This document shows, one piece after another, positions 54,426-63,435 of a stretch of 64,000 bases of DNA; the first letter of the stretch is position 1; every line of letters begins with the position of its first letter. The notes under the pieces were generated by a model that saw nothing but the letters and a program-made list of their open reading frames with translations, was not told the DNA's origin and made no database searches. The stretch covers positions 124,001 to 188,000 of the forward strand of contig JACOUQ010000005.1 of assembly GCA_016177775.1 (NCBI GenBank), read 5' to 3'. The position numbers and the translations under genes were made by a program. Source of the stretch: Geobacter sp. Its GTDB lineage: Bacteria > Desulfobacterota > Desulfuromonadia > Geobacterales > Geobacteraceae.

Positions 54426-54632
54426 TTCGTAACAACCTGAAACTACATGCCTAGTGATTCGGCAGTAGCGCAATAGCTAGCCTGCAGCTCCGGGTATTGC
54501 CTAAATGAATGTCACGTATGCCTAAATATTGGGCTTTTGCTGTGGCCGATTATTAATTGACTCATCGGAGTGAAGGGGGGTAAAATTCGGAGGTCTGCAT
54601 AAAAGTCTTCCACTACTTGAAGAAGAGGAGGT

Positions 54633-55598
54633 ATGGCCATAAAGGTTCTGGATCTTGACAAGGTAACCTCTATCGAGGGTATCCGCTACCTCGTTCCCCC
54701 TGACGACTTTCAGTTGACGGCCCGCGACGGCAAAGTGAGCCTGAGTTGCGGAGACGTGCCGCTTCCGCTGCTGATCGAGGACTATGAAGCGCTGGCCGCG
54801 CCCTGTCCAACCTATGACGCTGTCGGAAGGGGGATATACCAGACCCTGCGGACCAATCCCGACTGCCGCTTCGGCGAACGCTATGCCCTGATGCTGAGGG
54901 ATGCCTATCCCCATTATGTTTCCGAGATTGCCACCAATCTCCTGATGCTGGACAACAAGGATGTAGAAGTCCCGTATCTGGACCGCAAGATAAATCTCCT
55001 CAAGATACTCTGGCTCCTGGAGCCGCTGAATGCGCACTTCCCGTTCCAGATCGGCATGACCTTCATGGACAAGGGACTCCGGGCGTCAGTGCTTCATCTC
55101 TCCACCGTCAATCTTTATAAGGCTAGGGACTTCTTTCTGAAGGCCCTGGAGCTTTCGCCCGGAAATCCCGAGATATCCCGTCACTCGGGGGAGGTCTGCT
55201 ATTTCCTGGGGAGGTATGAGGATGCAGTCGTTTTCTGGCGGGCCGCTCTTGCCGCCAGGTCAGGGCCGTTGGTGGAGGACATTGCGGCAAGGATTGCCAG
55301 GGTAGAGAGCCGGGAGATACCCATGGTACCGGCCGTGGACTACCTGACTGCGGTAGGTATCGCCTTTCAGCATTTCCAGGCCGACGAGATCGAGGAGGCT
55401 GCGGCTATTCTTCAGGACGTTCTCGATGATCCTGTTTTCCGGCGCGATTTCATCATGCCCGATATCTGGTACGTCCTTGGAGAATCATACGAGAAGATGT
55501 CGATGCCGAAATATGCGGAAGATTACTACAATGAGGCCCTGAGACTGGATGAGGGGCATCAGTCGGCCCGTGATGCCTTGCAGAGGCTGCGGGGTTAG
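54633..55598 (+). CDS. Tetratricopeptide-repeat protein
   Basis: 321 residues; GAGGAGG lies just before the ATG. The first 180 residues are unfamiliar. TPR-like helices follow (ARDFFLKALELSPGNPEI, YEDAVVFWRAALAAR, KYAEDYYNEALRLDEGHQSARDAL). It has no signal peptide, so it is probably a cytoplasmic scaffold. The downstream small membrane gene follows after 9 bp. Confidence 0.78.
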   Translation: MAIKVLDLDKVTSIEGIRYLVPPDDFQLTARDGKVSLSCGDVPLPLLIEDYEALAAPCPTYDAVGRGIYQTLRTNPDCRFGERYALMLRDAYPHYVSEIATNLLMLDNKDVEVPYLDRKINLLKILWLLEPLNAHFPFQIGMTFMDKGLRASVLHLSTVNLYKARDFFLKALELSPGNPEISRHSGEVCYFLGRYEDAVVFWRAALAARSGPLVEDIAARIARVESREIPMVPAVDYLTAVGIAFQHFQADEIEEAAAILQDVLDDPVFRRDFIMPDIWYVLGESYEKMSMPKYAEDYYNEALRLDEGHQSARDALQRLRG

Positions 55599-55607
55599 GA
55601 GGTTTGG

Positions 55608-55703
55608 ATGTTCGGGTTCAGCGTCGCGGACTGGTTGTTCATTGTAGCCGTAATGTTGACGATTTTTGCATGTGTGGGAATCAGCGACATGCGGAAAAAA
55701 TAA
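55608..55703 (+). CDS. 31-residue single-span membrane peptide
   Basis: TAGGAGG sits 5 nt before the ATG. The product is MFGFSVADWLFIVAVMLTIF followed by ACVGISDMRKK: one membrane helix with a basic C-terminus on the cytoplasmic side. It resembles the short helper peptides of membrane complexes (CcoQ-like in form), but no partner is adjacent except a TPR protein and a small membrane protein. Confidence 0.6.
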   Translation: MFGFSVADWLFIVAVMLTIFACVGISDMRKK

Positions 55704-55774
55704 TTGGTTTTTTTGTTTGCCTCGATTATATTCAATGCTAAAATAAAACACGATTATATTTTAAGAGGCATGCA

Positions 55775-56212
55775 ATGACTGAAGAAACCGATATCCGTCG
55801 CCCGCTGGGGTTGACGCTGCTGACGGGCCTGTATCTTTTCTTTTTCCTTGTCACCATTTCCACTTACGGCAAGCCGCTTCCATTTATGGGAAGGATTTAC
55901 GACGACGGTCCAGCAAAGATCATAATATTTCTGGACAGCCTCGTCTGCCTCTACCTGTTTCTCGGAATTCTGAAGCGGCAGTATCTGACGTGGTACCTGG
56001 TCATTGGCTACAATCTTTTCGAGATTGCAAACACTGTAATAAATCTCAATTATATCCATGTCGCAGAGGTAGAGAAGGTCATTGGCGAGCGTGTCAATCA
56101 GGAAGCGATGATCGTCAATAACATTGTCTGTGCCTTGGCCATTCTGCTCCTTACCCAGTTTGTCTACAAAAACAAGAGTTATTTCAGCAACAGGCAGAAG
56201 TACTTATTCTGA
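55775..56212 (+). CDS. Integral membrane protein (DUF2569-like), 145 residues
   Basis: Four hydrophobic segments at about 12-32, 48-66, 72-92 and 112-132. The RPLGLTLLTGLYLFF start and the WYLVIGYNLFEIANTVINL segment resemble DUF2569-type proteins. No catalytic motif. AAGAGGC precedes the ATG. The sequence around it is somewhat AT-richer than neighbouring genes. Confidence 0.65.
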   Translation: MTEETDIRRPLGLTLLTGLYLFFFLVTISTYGKPLPFMGRIYDDGPAKIIIFLDSLVCLYLFLGILKRQYLTWYLVIGYNLFEIANTVINLNYIHVAEVEKVIGERVNQEAMIVNNIVCALAILLLTQFVYKNKSYFSNRQKYLF

Positions 56213-56368
56213 AACAAGATTGAGGGCCATTTTACACCAGGTTCCCTTGCGCTCCCTTCCGACATCATGCCTTGCAAGCTCCAAACATCTCTGTTATAGT
56301 GATTTTCCCATTGACAATGGGTGTTTCATTCCGGCCAATGCGATCTTCGCCACTGGTTGAGAGGTATA

Positions 56369-57247
56369 ATGCTCATAAAGCCTGTAAAAGATTTCAAGAA
56401 ATATGAAGGCCTCTTCAACAAGCTGATGCACGGCCTGACCGCGTCCATCTTTCACGCGGACGAGTGCGAGTGCCGAATCGACCTCTCTGCTACCCGCGGA
56501 GTCGGGATAAGGATCGAGAACCTCATCAAATCATACAACGAGGTACAGGTCCTGAAAGGCATCAATCTTGAGATCCTCCCCGGCGAAACCTTTGCCATAA
56601 TCGGCCCTTCTGGAACCGGCAAGAGCCTCCTCCTCAAGCACATCGTCAAACTCGAAACCCCCGACAGCGGCGAGATTTATATTGATGGCCACCCGGTTTT
56701 CCAATCCTCGGGGAACAACCAGAAGAAAAACGATTATCGTTTCAGCATGGTCTTTCAGTCATCGGCCCTCTTCAACTCCCTGACCGTCGGGGAAAACGTC
56801 GGCCTATGGCTGCGGGAGAAGCGGGTCTGCAAGGAGCAGAAAATCCGCGAGATCATTCGGGAAAAACTTTCCATGGTCGGCCTGGAGGGGAAGGAGGGAA
56901 TGAAGGTTTCCGAACTTTCTGGCGGCATGAAGAAGAGGGTGGCCATCGCCCGTTCCCTGGCCATGAATCCGGACCTGATCCTGTACGACGAGCCGACCGC
57001 GGAACTTGACCCGGTCACTTCCGACGAACTGGCCAATACCATCCTGAGCCTTAAGCAGACGACCAGAAATACCACGGTAATAGTTACCCACGACCTGAAT
57101 TTTGCGCTGTATGTTTCGGACCGGATTGCCATGATCAACGACGGACAAATAGTCGAGGTCGGCTCGCCGGTTCAGATCAAGGCCAGCCAGAATCCCGTGG
57201 TAAAGAGATTCATCTATACCACGACAAAAGGAATAAAGGGGGAGTGA
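56369..57247 (+). CDS. MlaF-like ABC transporter ATP-binding protein, without permease partner
   Basis: 292 residues from ATG at 56369 (GAGAGGT upstream). Walker A is GPSGTGKSLLL, Q-loop MVFQSSALFNSLTV, signature LSGGMKKRVAIARSLA and Walker B LILYDEPTAELDP. The LSGGM signature and ALFNSLTV phrase place it in the Mla/Ttg2A phospholipid-transport group. An unusual N-terminal extension of about 48 residues contains a DECEC cysteine pair. No permease or MCE gene is adjacent, so it is either an orphan or works with a distant MlaE. Confidence 0.88.
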   Translation: MLIKPVKDFKKYEGLFNKLMHGLTASIFHADECECRIDLSATRGVGIRIENLIKSYNEVQVLKGINLEILPGETFAIIGPSGTGKSLLLKHIVKLETPDSGEIYIDGHPVFQSSGNNQKKNDYRFSMVFQSSALFNSLTVGENVGLWLREKRVCKEQKIREIIREKLSMVGLEGKEGMKVSELSGGMKKRVAIARSLAMNPDLILYDEPTAELDPVTSDELANTILSLKQTTRNTTVIVTHDLNFALYVSDRIAMINDGQIVEVGSPVQIKASQNPVVKRFIYTTTKGIKGE

Positions 57248-57299
57248 TCTCCGGAAATCCTCCCCTTTGTTCCGGCGGAGACATCACGTGTTTATATGC

Positions 57300-57328
57300 T
57301 TGTTTTAACGTAGTTTATGTTGTAATAT
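57300..57328 (+). promoter_or_regulatory. promoter of the cytochrome-porin operon
   Basis: TTGTTT, 17-nt spacer, TAATAT, about 80 nt upstream of the cytochrome start. Confidence 0.55.
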
Positions 57329-57412
57329 TAGCCAGCCCTCATTTGTGGATTATTGCGGACCTCGCCTTTTCCGCTTTGCATGCAATGTCGATTTTCAAAG
57401 GAGGCACCATCC

Positions 57413-58417
57413 TTGAAGCTCATCCACGCATCCTACCTTGCATGTATCCTTTCCCTCACCCTTTCCTCATGTATGCCGCTCAAAGAGCTGAAAGAGAACA
57501 AGCCGCTGCTCCCTGTCCGTGAGTACGAACGGATGATAGTCGGCCGGCTCGATGCCCAGTATGTCGGCACCGATAACTGTGTCTCGAAGTGTCACAAGCA
57601 TGACAAGATAACCGATGATTTCAAGCGCAGCGTCCATGGCGAGCAGACCAAGCCCGAAACCGGCCTCCCGCTAGTGAACTGCGAGTCGTGCCACGGCCCC
57701 GGCAGCCTCGCCATCGATAAGATTGAGGAGAACGTCAGGCTCCACGGGGAAAAGGGTAACAAGTGCGACACCACCAAGTTCATTGACATCATGAACCTCC
57801 CTTCCCAGGCCCAGAGCCTGATTTGCCTCAAATGTCATTCCGCAGCCTCGACACCTGTCCTTACCCACTGGAACTCCAGCCCCCATGCCCTCAATGACGT
57901 GAGCTGCTTCGACTGCCACAAGCTCCATCAGGGTCCGCAGCAGAAGGTGAGCCGCGACGAGATGGCGGAGCTCTGCTACGGATGCCACCCCGAGGTCAAG
58001 GTGCAGAACCGCCTCTTTTCCCATCATCCGATCGTTGAGAAGAAGATGGCATGTTCCGACTGCCACGACCCCCATGGAAGTGCGCAGGACAAGATGCTCC
58101 TTGGCCAGACACCGAAGGAGACCTGCACCAGATGCCACATGGAAAAGCAGGGGCCGTTCGTGTTCGAGCATGGTGATGTGATGGAAAACTGCTCCAATTG
58201 CCACACTCCGCACGGTTCGGTGAACAATAATCTCCTGCAGGTATCCCAGCCTTTTCTCTGCTTACAGTGCCACACGGGGCATGTTGCATTTGCATTGACC
58301 GATTCACCCGGCGTAAAGCAGCTTTACGCAAATCGTTGCACGGATTGTCATTCGCAGATTCATGGCTCGGACGTTCCGGCGCCGGCTTCGTCGGGAAAAG
58401 GGACATTTCGCCAGTAG
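57413..58417 (+). CDS. Decaheme c-type cytochrome lipoprotein (DmsE/MtrA-like)
   Basis: 334 residues from the TTG at 57413, chosen because AAAGGAGG lies 8 nt upstream and it gives MKLIHASYLACILSLTLSSC, a clean lipoprotein signal with Cys20. Nine CXXCH motifs (CESCH, CLKCH, CFDCH, CYGCH, CSDCH, CTRCH, CSNCH, CLQCH, CTDCH) are preceded by CVSKCH, a CX3CH site, for ten possible hemes. The even spacing with DPHGS/TPHGS phrases is typical of MtrA/DmsE wire-like cytochromes that plug an outer-membrane porin. The next gene encodes that porin. Confidence 0.9.
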   Translation: MKLIHASYLACILSLTLSSCMPLKELKENKPLLPVREYERMIVGRLDAQYVGTDNCVSKCHKHDKITDDFKRSVHGEQTKPETGLPLVNCESCHGPGSLAIDKIEENVRLHGEKGNKCDTTKFIDIMNLPSQAQSLICLKCHSAASTPVLTHWNSSPHALNDVSCFDCHKLHQGPQQKVSRDEMAELCYGCHPEVKVQNRLFSHHPIVEKKMACSDCHDPHGSAQDKMLLGQTPKETCTRCHMEKQGPFVFEHGDVMENCSNCHTPHGSVNNNLLQVSQPFLCLQCHTGHVAFALTDSPGVKQLYANRCTDCHSQIHGSDVPAPASSGKGTFRQ

Positions 58418-58449
58418 TTCATGCGCTTGTCATGTCAAGGAGTGGAAAC

Positions 58450-60471
58450 GTGAGAATGGTTCCGGCGTTTGCCTTTATTCTAGTGTTTTGCTGCGTGGGT
58501 TTCTGCGTGGCAGGGCCGGCACTTGCAAGGGATGCGGACGGTTTGGTCGCTGTTGAAACTGAAGATGCGGAGACAGGCGCACCTCAGGCGGAAGTCGGTA
58601 CTGCTGAAGTCTATGAGGTGCAGGATGAGGAGGCGCTGATAGAGGAAATCGAAGCCGGTAAACCTGTGGCAGCGGAAAACAAAATCCAGATCGCTCCCGG
58701 TTATCGCTTTCTCCATGTAACCGGGAACGGGAACCGCGCGGCCGAGTATACCTATCTTCACTCGGGCGTCGCCGGCAGCGCACTTTTCAGCAGCATCGGC
58801 CCCGAACTGAAAGTCAACCTGGACGGCTTTTATCTTAACGAAAACGACTACCTCGGGGACCTGCTCTTTGACTATCGTGGCCGATACCGGATGCAGCTCC
58901 GGACCGAGGCGCTGTTTCACAATCTCGATCACGAAACGCTCTTCACCCCATTCTTTTATGCCCCATGGTTTACCAACTATGTTCCGCAGGATACCAGTTC
59001 TGGCGAACGATATAGCCTTCGGACCGAGCAGGATCTGGTGAAGCTCAGGCTCATGCCGTGGGAATATCCGTTACATCTAAATTTCGGCTTCTGGCGGATG
59101 ACCAGGGACGGCACTAGGCAGCTCATCTACGACTTCATCGACACTGTAGCCGGCACTGATACAATCAGGAGCATTTCCCGAGAGGTGAAGCGCGAAACCC
59201 TGGAAGGGACCGCTGGCTTAGACGTGCACCTCGGGTATGTCGACCTCTGTTACAGCTTCAATATCCGCGACTTCGCCAATCGTGCCAACAATCCCAGGGA
59301 TAACCAGGAGCACAACGTTGATCCCGACAGCCGGCTTTTGTCCCATACTATCAAGCTGCACACCTCGATGACCGGCGGATTGGTCGGCGCGTTCTCCTAC
59401 ACCCATTCCACGCGGGAGAGCATCAACGAGCTCAAGGACGTTTCCTTGAACACCCGGCCTGAGAACCGGCTGCAGAACATTGCCGGCGAGATCGTTTATA
59501 CGCCTCGCACATGGTTTTCCATGGCCGCCAGGTTTCGCCACCAGGAGATCGACTCGGACAATGTGACGGTCGTTTCCAGCCAGTACCCGGCAATCATCGC
59601 AAAGCCGCAGGTCGACTCCCAAAAGGAGATTGCAAGGGTTACCCTCTCTCTCAGGCCGCACCGCCTGCTCACCCTGAAAGGGGAATACAGGGGGGAATTC
59701 GTCCATCGCGATAATACCGGATATTGGCCCGACCTCCCCGAGCACACGGACATTCATCGCGGCTCCCTGACGCTGTTGGGCAGGCTCAAAAACGGCTTTC
59801 GCAGCAAGGTTCGCTATGAATACGCAACCGTCAGCAACCCTGCCTACGGTAATTTCTATACCGACAGGCACGACGGTCAACTTCTCTTGACCTATACCAG
59901 CAAGAACCGTTGGGGAGTAGCCGCGAACTACCGCATCACGCAGGAGAGAAACGACGAGTTTTCTCCGGCGACGGTATCGTCACGCCCCGCCTTGACCCGC
60001 GACCGGGAGGTCAATAACGCTTCCGTAACCGCGTGGATAAGCCCGATAGATAAGATCACGCTCACCGGGACTTACGGATTTCTCCGTTCGCAGGCTGACC
60101 AGGAAGTCCTCTTCACCAGCGGCGCTACTTCCAGAACCACGACGGATTTCACATCCCAGGCACAGCTTTACTCCGTCGGCCTTTCCTACCGCTGCACCGA
60201 CCGCTTCGATCTCGCCCTCTTGTTCCAGCAGGTGCATTCGTTTGCCCGGTTTGCCCCCGAATCCAATCCGAGCCTGGACATCGCCAACATCCGCGAACAA
60301 TCCCAAAGCAGAACCATCGAAACCTCGGCATCGGCCCGGGCCGGCTACTTCTTGACAAGGGATTTCAACTGTTCGCTGGAATATGGTTATAAGCGATACA
60401 ATGAAAAAAATTCGCAGTTTTTCGATGGGACGGTTCAGACCGTTACGGTGATGTTGACAAGGAAATGGTGA
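58450..60471 (+). CDS. MtrB/PioB-like outer-membrane beta-barrel (cytochrome-associated porin)
   Basis: 673 residues from the GTG at 58450 with AAGGAG 7 nt upstream; a much longer frame would overlap the cytochrome. The signal peptide ends GPALARD. An acidic linker (about 25-70) precedes a barrel of roughly 26 strands with paired aromatic strands, ending TVTVMLTRKW with a C-terminal aromatic residue. No N-terminal CXXC, unlike Shewanella MtrB. Together with the decaheme protein it would form a trans-outer-membrane electron conduit. Confidence 0.85.
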   Translation: MRMVPAFAFILVFCCVGFCVAGPALARDADGLVAVETEDAETGAPQAEVGTAEVYEVQDEEALIEEIEAGKPVAAENKIQIAPGYRFLHVTGNGNRAAEYTYLHSGVAGSALFSSIGPELKVNLDGFYLNENDYLGDLLFDYRGRYRMQLRTEALFHNLDHETLFTPFFYAPWFTNYVPQDTSSGERYSLRTEQDLVKLRLMPWEYPLHLNFGFWRMTRDGTRQLIYDFIDTVAGTDTIRSISREVKRETLEGTAGLDVHLGYVDLCYSFNIRDFANRANNPRDNQEHNVDPDSRLLSHTIKLHTSMTGGLVGAFSYTHSTRESINELKDVSLNTRPENRLQNIAGEIVYTPRTWFSMAARFRHQEIDSDNVTVVSSQYPAIIAKPQVDSQKEIARVTLSLRPHRLLTLKGEYRGEFVHRDNTGYWPDLPEHTDIHRGSLTLLGRLKNGFRSKVRYEYATVSNPAYGNFYTDRHDGQLLLTYTSKNRWGVAANYRITQERNDEFSPATVSSRPALTRDREVNNASVTAWISPIDKITLTGTYGFLRSQADQEVLFTSGATSRTTTDFTSQAQLYSVGLSYRCTDRFDLALLFQQVHSFARFAPESNPSLDIANIREQSQSRTIETSASARAGYFLTRDFNCSLEYGYKRYNEKNSQFFDGTVQTVTVMLTRKW

Positions 60472-61451
60472 CCAGGACACGTTCACATAACCACAGGTTC
60501 TTCAGGACGGCAGGGCTGGCGTTATGCGCCTTCCTGCTGCTGTCGCCTTTTCCTGCCTACTGTGCCGAAAAGGTCGTGGGGATCATCATGACTGCCGACC
60601 TCCCCCGTTACTGTGAGGCCCACAAGTACTTCATGAAGGCCATGGCAAGGCATGGGTATGATAACGGCCGGCTTGAGGTCATCGTGCAGACCCCCAATCC
60701 CGATCCGATCTCCTGGGCCAACAGCGCCCGTAAACTGGAGGCACTCGGCGCGGACGTGATCGTTGCCTACGGCGCTCCCGCTGCTCTGGCTGCTTTGCGT
60801 GAAGTGGGCAACATTCCTGTCGTGTTTTCCGACGTCTACGACCCGATCGAGACCGGCATCTCCCGGTCAATGACCTCGTCCGGCAGGAATTACTGCGGCA
60901 TAAGTGCCAAGGTGCCGATCATCACCCTGATCAAGGCGGTCCAGGACATAAGGGAGATCAAGAACGTCGGCGTGCTTTACAGCTCCAAGGAAGCAGGGTC
61001 GGTCGCCCAGTTGAAGGAGATGAAAAGGGCTGCCGCACAGTTGGGATTGTCGGTGCAGGATGCGAACGTCGCTTCGCCCCGGCAGCTTGACAGTGCCCTG
61101 GCTTCGCTTCTGGAGAGAGTAGATTGCATCTATGTTTCGGAAAGTGCCGTGGTCAGCCGCGGGTTAGAACGGATCGTCCAGAGAGCGGCCGCGCACAAGG
61201 TCCCCGTGATATCCCAGATACCCGATGCCGCGGAGAGGGGGGCATTGGTCTCCCTGGAGATCAGCGAGGCAGAGCAGGGGGCCGTGGCAGGAGAGTATGC
61301 CGCGGATATCCTGAAGGGAAGAAACCCCGCGAGCTTCTCCATCGCGACCCCGAAGAAGGTCGACCTGGTCGTGAATATGAAGACCGCGAAAGTACTCGGC
61401 GTGAACATTCCCTTCCAGGTGCTGAGCGTGGCCACGAAGGTCATCAAATGA
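60465..61451 (+). CDS. ABC-type substrate-binding protein (TrpX/COG2984 family)
   Basis: 328 residues. The ATG overlaps the porin stop by 7 nt. The signal peptide ends FPAYCAE. The two-domain periplasmic-binding fold is shown by VIVAYGAPAALAALREV, IPVVFSDVYDPIETG, NVGVLYSSKEAGSVAQLKEM and the family tail NMKTAKVLGVNIPF. No permease or ATPase gene follows, so its role in an electron-conduit operon may be sensing or binding rather than uptake. Confidence 0.88.
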   Translation: MVTRTRSHNHRFFRTAGLALCAFLLLSPFPAYCAEKVVGIIMTADLPRYCEAHKYFMKAMARHGYDNGRLEVIVQTPNPDPISWANSARKLEALGADVIVAYGAPAALAALREVGNIPVVFSDVYDPIETGISRSMTSSGRNYCGISAKVPIITLIKAVQDIREIKNVGVLYSSKEAGSVAQLKEMKRAAAQLGLSVQDANVASPRQLDSALASLLERVDCIYVSESAVVSRGLERIVQRAAAHKVPVISQIPDAAERGALVSLEISEAEQGAVAGEYAADILKGRNPASFSIATPKKVDLVVNMKTAKVLGVNIPFQVLSVATKVIK

Positions 61452-61484
61452 CCGATGCAAGCTGGTTATCGTCCACATTTCCTT

Positions 61485-61514
61485 TTGACAGGACAACGGG
61501 ATATTTGCCATAAT
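61485..61514 (+). promoter_or_regulatory. sigma70-type promoter for the Cys-tailed protein gene
   Basis: TTGACA, 18-nt spacer, CATAAT. Confidence 0.65.
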
Positions 61515-61561
61515 CGTTCCCGGTTTCATTAATACCGGATTTTCTCGGGACGGGGGAGCGC

Positions 61562-61954
61562 ATGGCAGGCAAAAGCATTACGGTCACATTTTTCAGGCAG
61601 AATCATCTGCGGCCCGACTGGAAGGTCGATACCAACAGCACGGCATTCGACCTCTTTTTTATAGAGCTGGCTGACGAACTGGCAAAGCTGGGAATCACTC
61701 TTTCCTGGGAGCAAAACGATGCGGTCACCATCGATGTCAACAGCTATGCGGACGTTCTCAATGCTGTCCGGATAGCTTCCCAGTCAGACGGGATTTCAAG
61801 CCTCTGTATCGGGCATATCATCGGCAAAAGCCCGAATCTTGATCTGATGGAAGATATCAGGAGGGGGGTAAGCCGGGTGGCGTTCGCTCCGGAGACGGTT
61901 GCTCCGGAAGACGGCAACAGGAGGGTGTGTCACAACTGCGGCTGTGGCTGCTGA
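61562..61954 (+). CDS. Hypothetical protein with C-terminal CHNCGCGC metal-binding tail
   Basis: 130 residues. The body is alpha/beta without known motifs (ELADELAKLGITLSWEQNDAV). A single Cys lies in SSLCIGHII, and the last eight residues are CHNCGCGC, five cysteines and histidines suited to binding a soft metal or metalloid. The gene overlaps the convergent phosphodiesterase gene by 25 bp, so the tail is encoded in the overlap. Resemblance to DUF2703-like metalloregulated proteins is only superficial. Confidence 0.65.
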   Translation: MAGKSITVTFFRQNHLRPDWKVDTNSTAFDLFFIELADELAKLGITLSWEQNDAVTIDVNSYADVLNAVRIASQSDGISSLCIGHIIGKSPNLDLMEDIRRGVSRVAFAPETVAPEDGNRRVCHNCGCGC

Positions 61955-62424
61955 TTGTCGAAATGGATGATTTCCGCCTGGATGGAATCGGCGGAAATGC
62001 GCAGGAGCCCGTAGCTACGGACCTCGCAGCGATCTGACAGCGAACCGGGATTGAAGAACAGGATGCCGTCGATGGTTTCGGCCAACGGGCGGTGAGTGTG
62101 GCCGAAAAGCACGATGTCGGCCCCGACGCTTTCCGCCTTGATGCGCAGCCGCTCCAGGCCGTCCTTGACATTGTACCGGTCCCCATGGGCAATAAAAAAA
62201 TTCCTGCCGGCAATGGAGCGCAGCTGTTCCAGCGGGGCGGATGCGCAGCTGTCGCAGTTGCCCGGCACCTTGATGAGGGGCGCGCCAACGATCTGCTCGA
62301 TCATCTCGGCATCGTCGAAGGTGTCCCCCAGGTGGATGATGTGTCCAACATCCCCCAGGGAATCCAATGCCGTGCACACATGGGCATAATTGCCGTGGGT
62401 ATCGGAAAAGACCGCCACTTTCAT
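61930..62424 (-). CDS. YfcE-family metallophosphodiesterase
   Basis: 164 residues from the ATG at 62424 (MKVAVFSDTHGN); a GTG three codons upstream is possible. Metal ligands: SDTHGN, LGDTFDD, VPGNCDSC, IAHGDRY and FGHTHRP. Such small phosphodiesterases cut model phosphodiesters; the physiological substrate is unknown. Convergent overlap with the Cys-tailed gene. Confidence 0.92.
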   Translation of the reverse strand: MKVAVFSDTHGNYAHVCTALDSLGDVGHIIHLGDTFDDAEMIEQIVGAPLIKVPGNCDSCASAPLEQLRSIAGRNFFIAHGDRYNVKDGLERLRIKAESVGADIVLFGHTHRPLAETIDGILFFNPGSLSDRCEVRSYGLLRISADSIQAEIIHFDNQQPQPQL

Positions 62425-62503
62425 GTCCCGCACCTTACCAAAGCTTTTTTCAGCCAGTCAAGCATTAATTTCGATTGCATGTCAGCCAGATCGGGGTGTC
62501 AGA

Positions 62504-63418
62504 ATGAAGGATAAAAGTCGCATCGTTTTTACGGTTCTCGGAATTTTCGCCGCAATTGTCGTATTCTTTGCCCTGACGGTCTACCTGGCCGGAATGATCC
62601 TGGGGACCCAGAAGCAGTTCGTTCCCGGTGGCGGGGTAGGGCTTCTGGAAGTGAAGGGGGTCCTGGTTGACGCGGAGGAGACCATCCGCCAGCTCAAGGA
62701 ACTTCGCGACGACCGGAGCGTCAAGGTGATCGTGCTGCGGGTCGATTCTCCCGGCGGGGTGGTCGGGCCTTCCCAGGAAATTTACGAGGAAGTGAAAAAG
62801 GTTGCCGCAAAGAAGAAGGTGATCGCCTCCTTCGGTAGCGTGGCCGCATCCGGAGGTTACTACATTGCGGCCCCGGCAACCAAGATCTACGCAAACCCGG
62901 GGACCATCACCGGCAGTATCGGAGTCATCCTCAAGTTCTCCAATATCGAAGGGCTATTGGGGAAGATCGGCCTGAAGTCCTTGAACGTAAAGAGCGGCGA
63001 GCACAAGGACATCGGATCGTCGACCCGCCCCATGACCGAATCCGACCGCGTCATCCTCCAGGGGGTGATCGACAGCATCCATTCCCAGTTCCTCAAGGCC
63101 GTTGCCGAGGGTAGAAAGCTTCCGATGGAGGAGGTCGTGAAGGTGGCGGACGGAAGGATATTCACAGGCGAGCAGGCTCTCCAGTACAAGCTGGTGGATG
63201 TGCTCGGGAACGAGCAGGACGCCATTGCAGAGGCGGCCCGCATTGCCGGAATCAAGGGTGAGCCGAGGATCATAAAACCTACGAAGAAAAAGGTCAGCAT
63301 GTGGGATTTCTTCGTGGGAGGAGGGGAGTCGCGGCTGGCGGGATTCCTCAGGGGTAAAGCCGGCTTTTCCGCCAACTATGAGCTGGACGGGCCGGACATG
63401 CTGCTGATGCAGCGTTAG
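62504..63418 (+). CDS. sppA: Signal peptide peptidase SppA (short, 36-kDa type)
   Basis: 304 residues from ATG at 62504; the longer frame from 62390 is antisense to the phosphodiesterase gene. An N-terminal membrane anchor is at about 8-30. The catalytic Ser is in GSVAASGGYYIA and the Lys is in the downstream SGEHKDIGS segment. VDSPGGVVGPSQEI is also conserved. It degrades cleaved signal peptides in the membrane. Confidence 0.94.
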   Translation: MKDKSRIVFTVLGIFAAIVVFFALTVYLAGMILGTQKQFVPGGGVGLLEVKGVLVDAEETIRQLKELRDDRSVKVIVLRVDSPGGVVGPSQEIYEEVKKVAAKKKVIASFGSVAASGGYYIAAPATKIYANPGTITGSIGVILKFSNIEGLLGKIGLKSLNVKSGEHKDIGSSTRPMTESDRVILQGVIDSIHSQFLKAVAEGRKLPMEEVVKVADGRIFTGEQALQYKLVDVLGNEQDAIAEAARIAGIKGEPRIIKPTKKKVSMWDFFVGGGESRLAGFLRGKAGFSANYELDGPDMLLMQR

Positions 63419-63435
63419 ATCTGAAGCTCGGCTTA

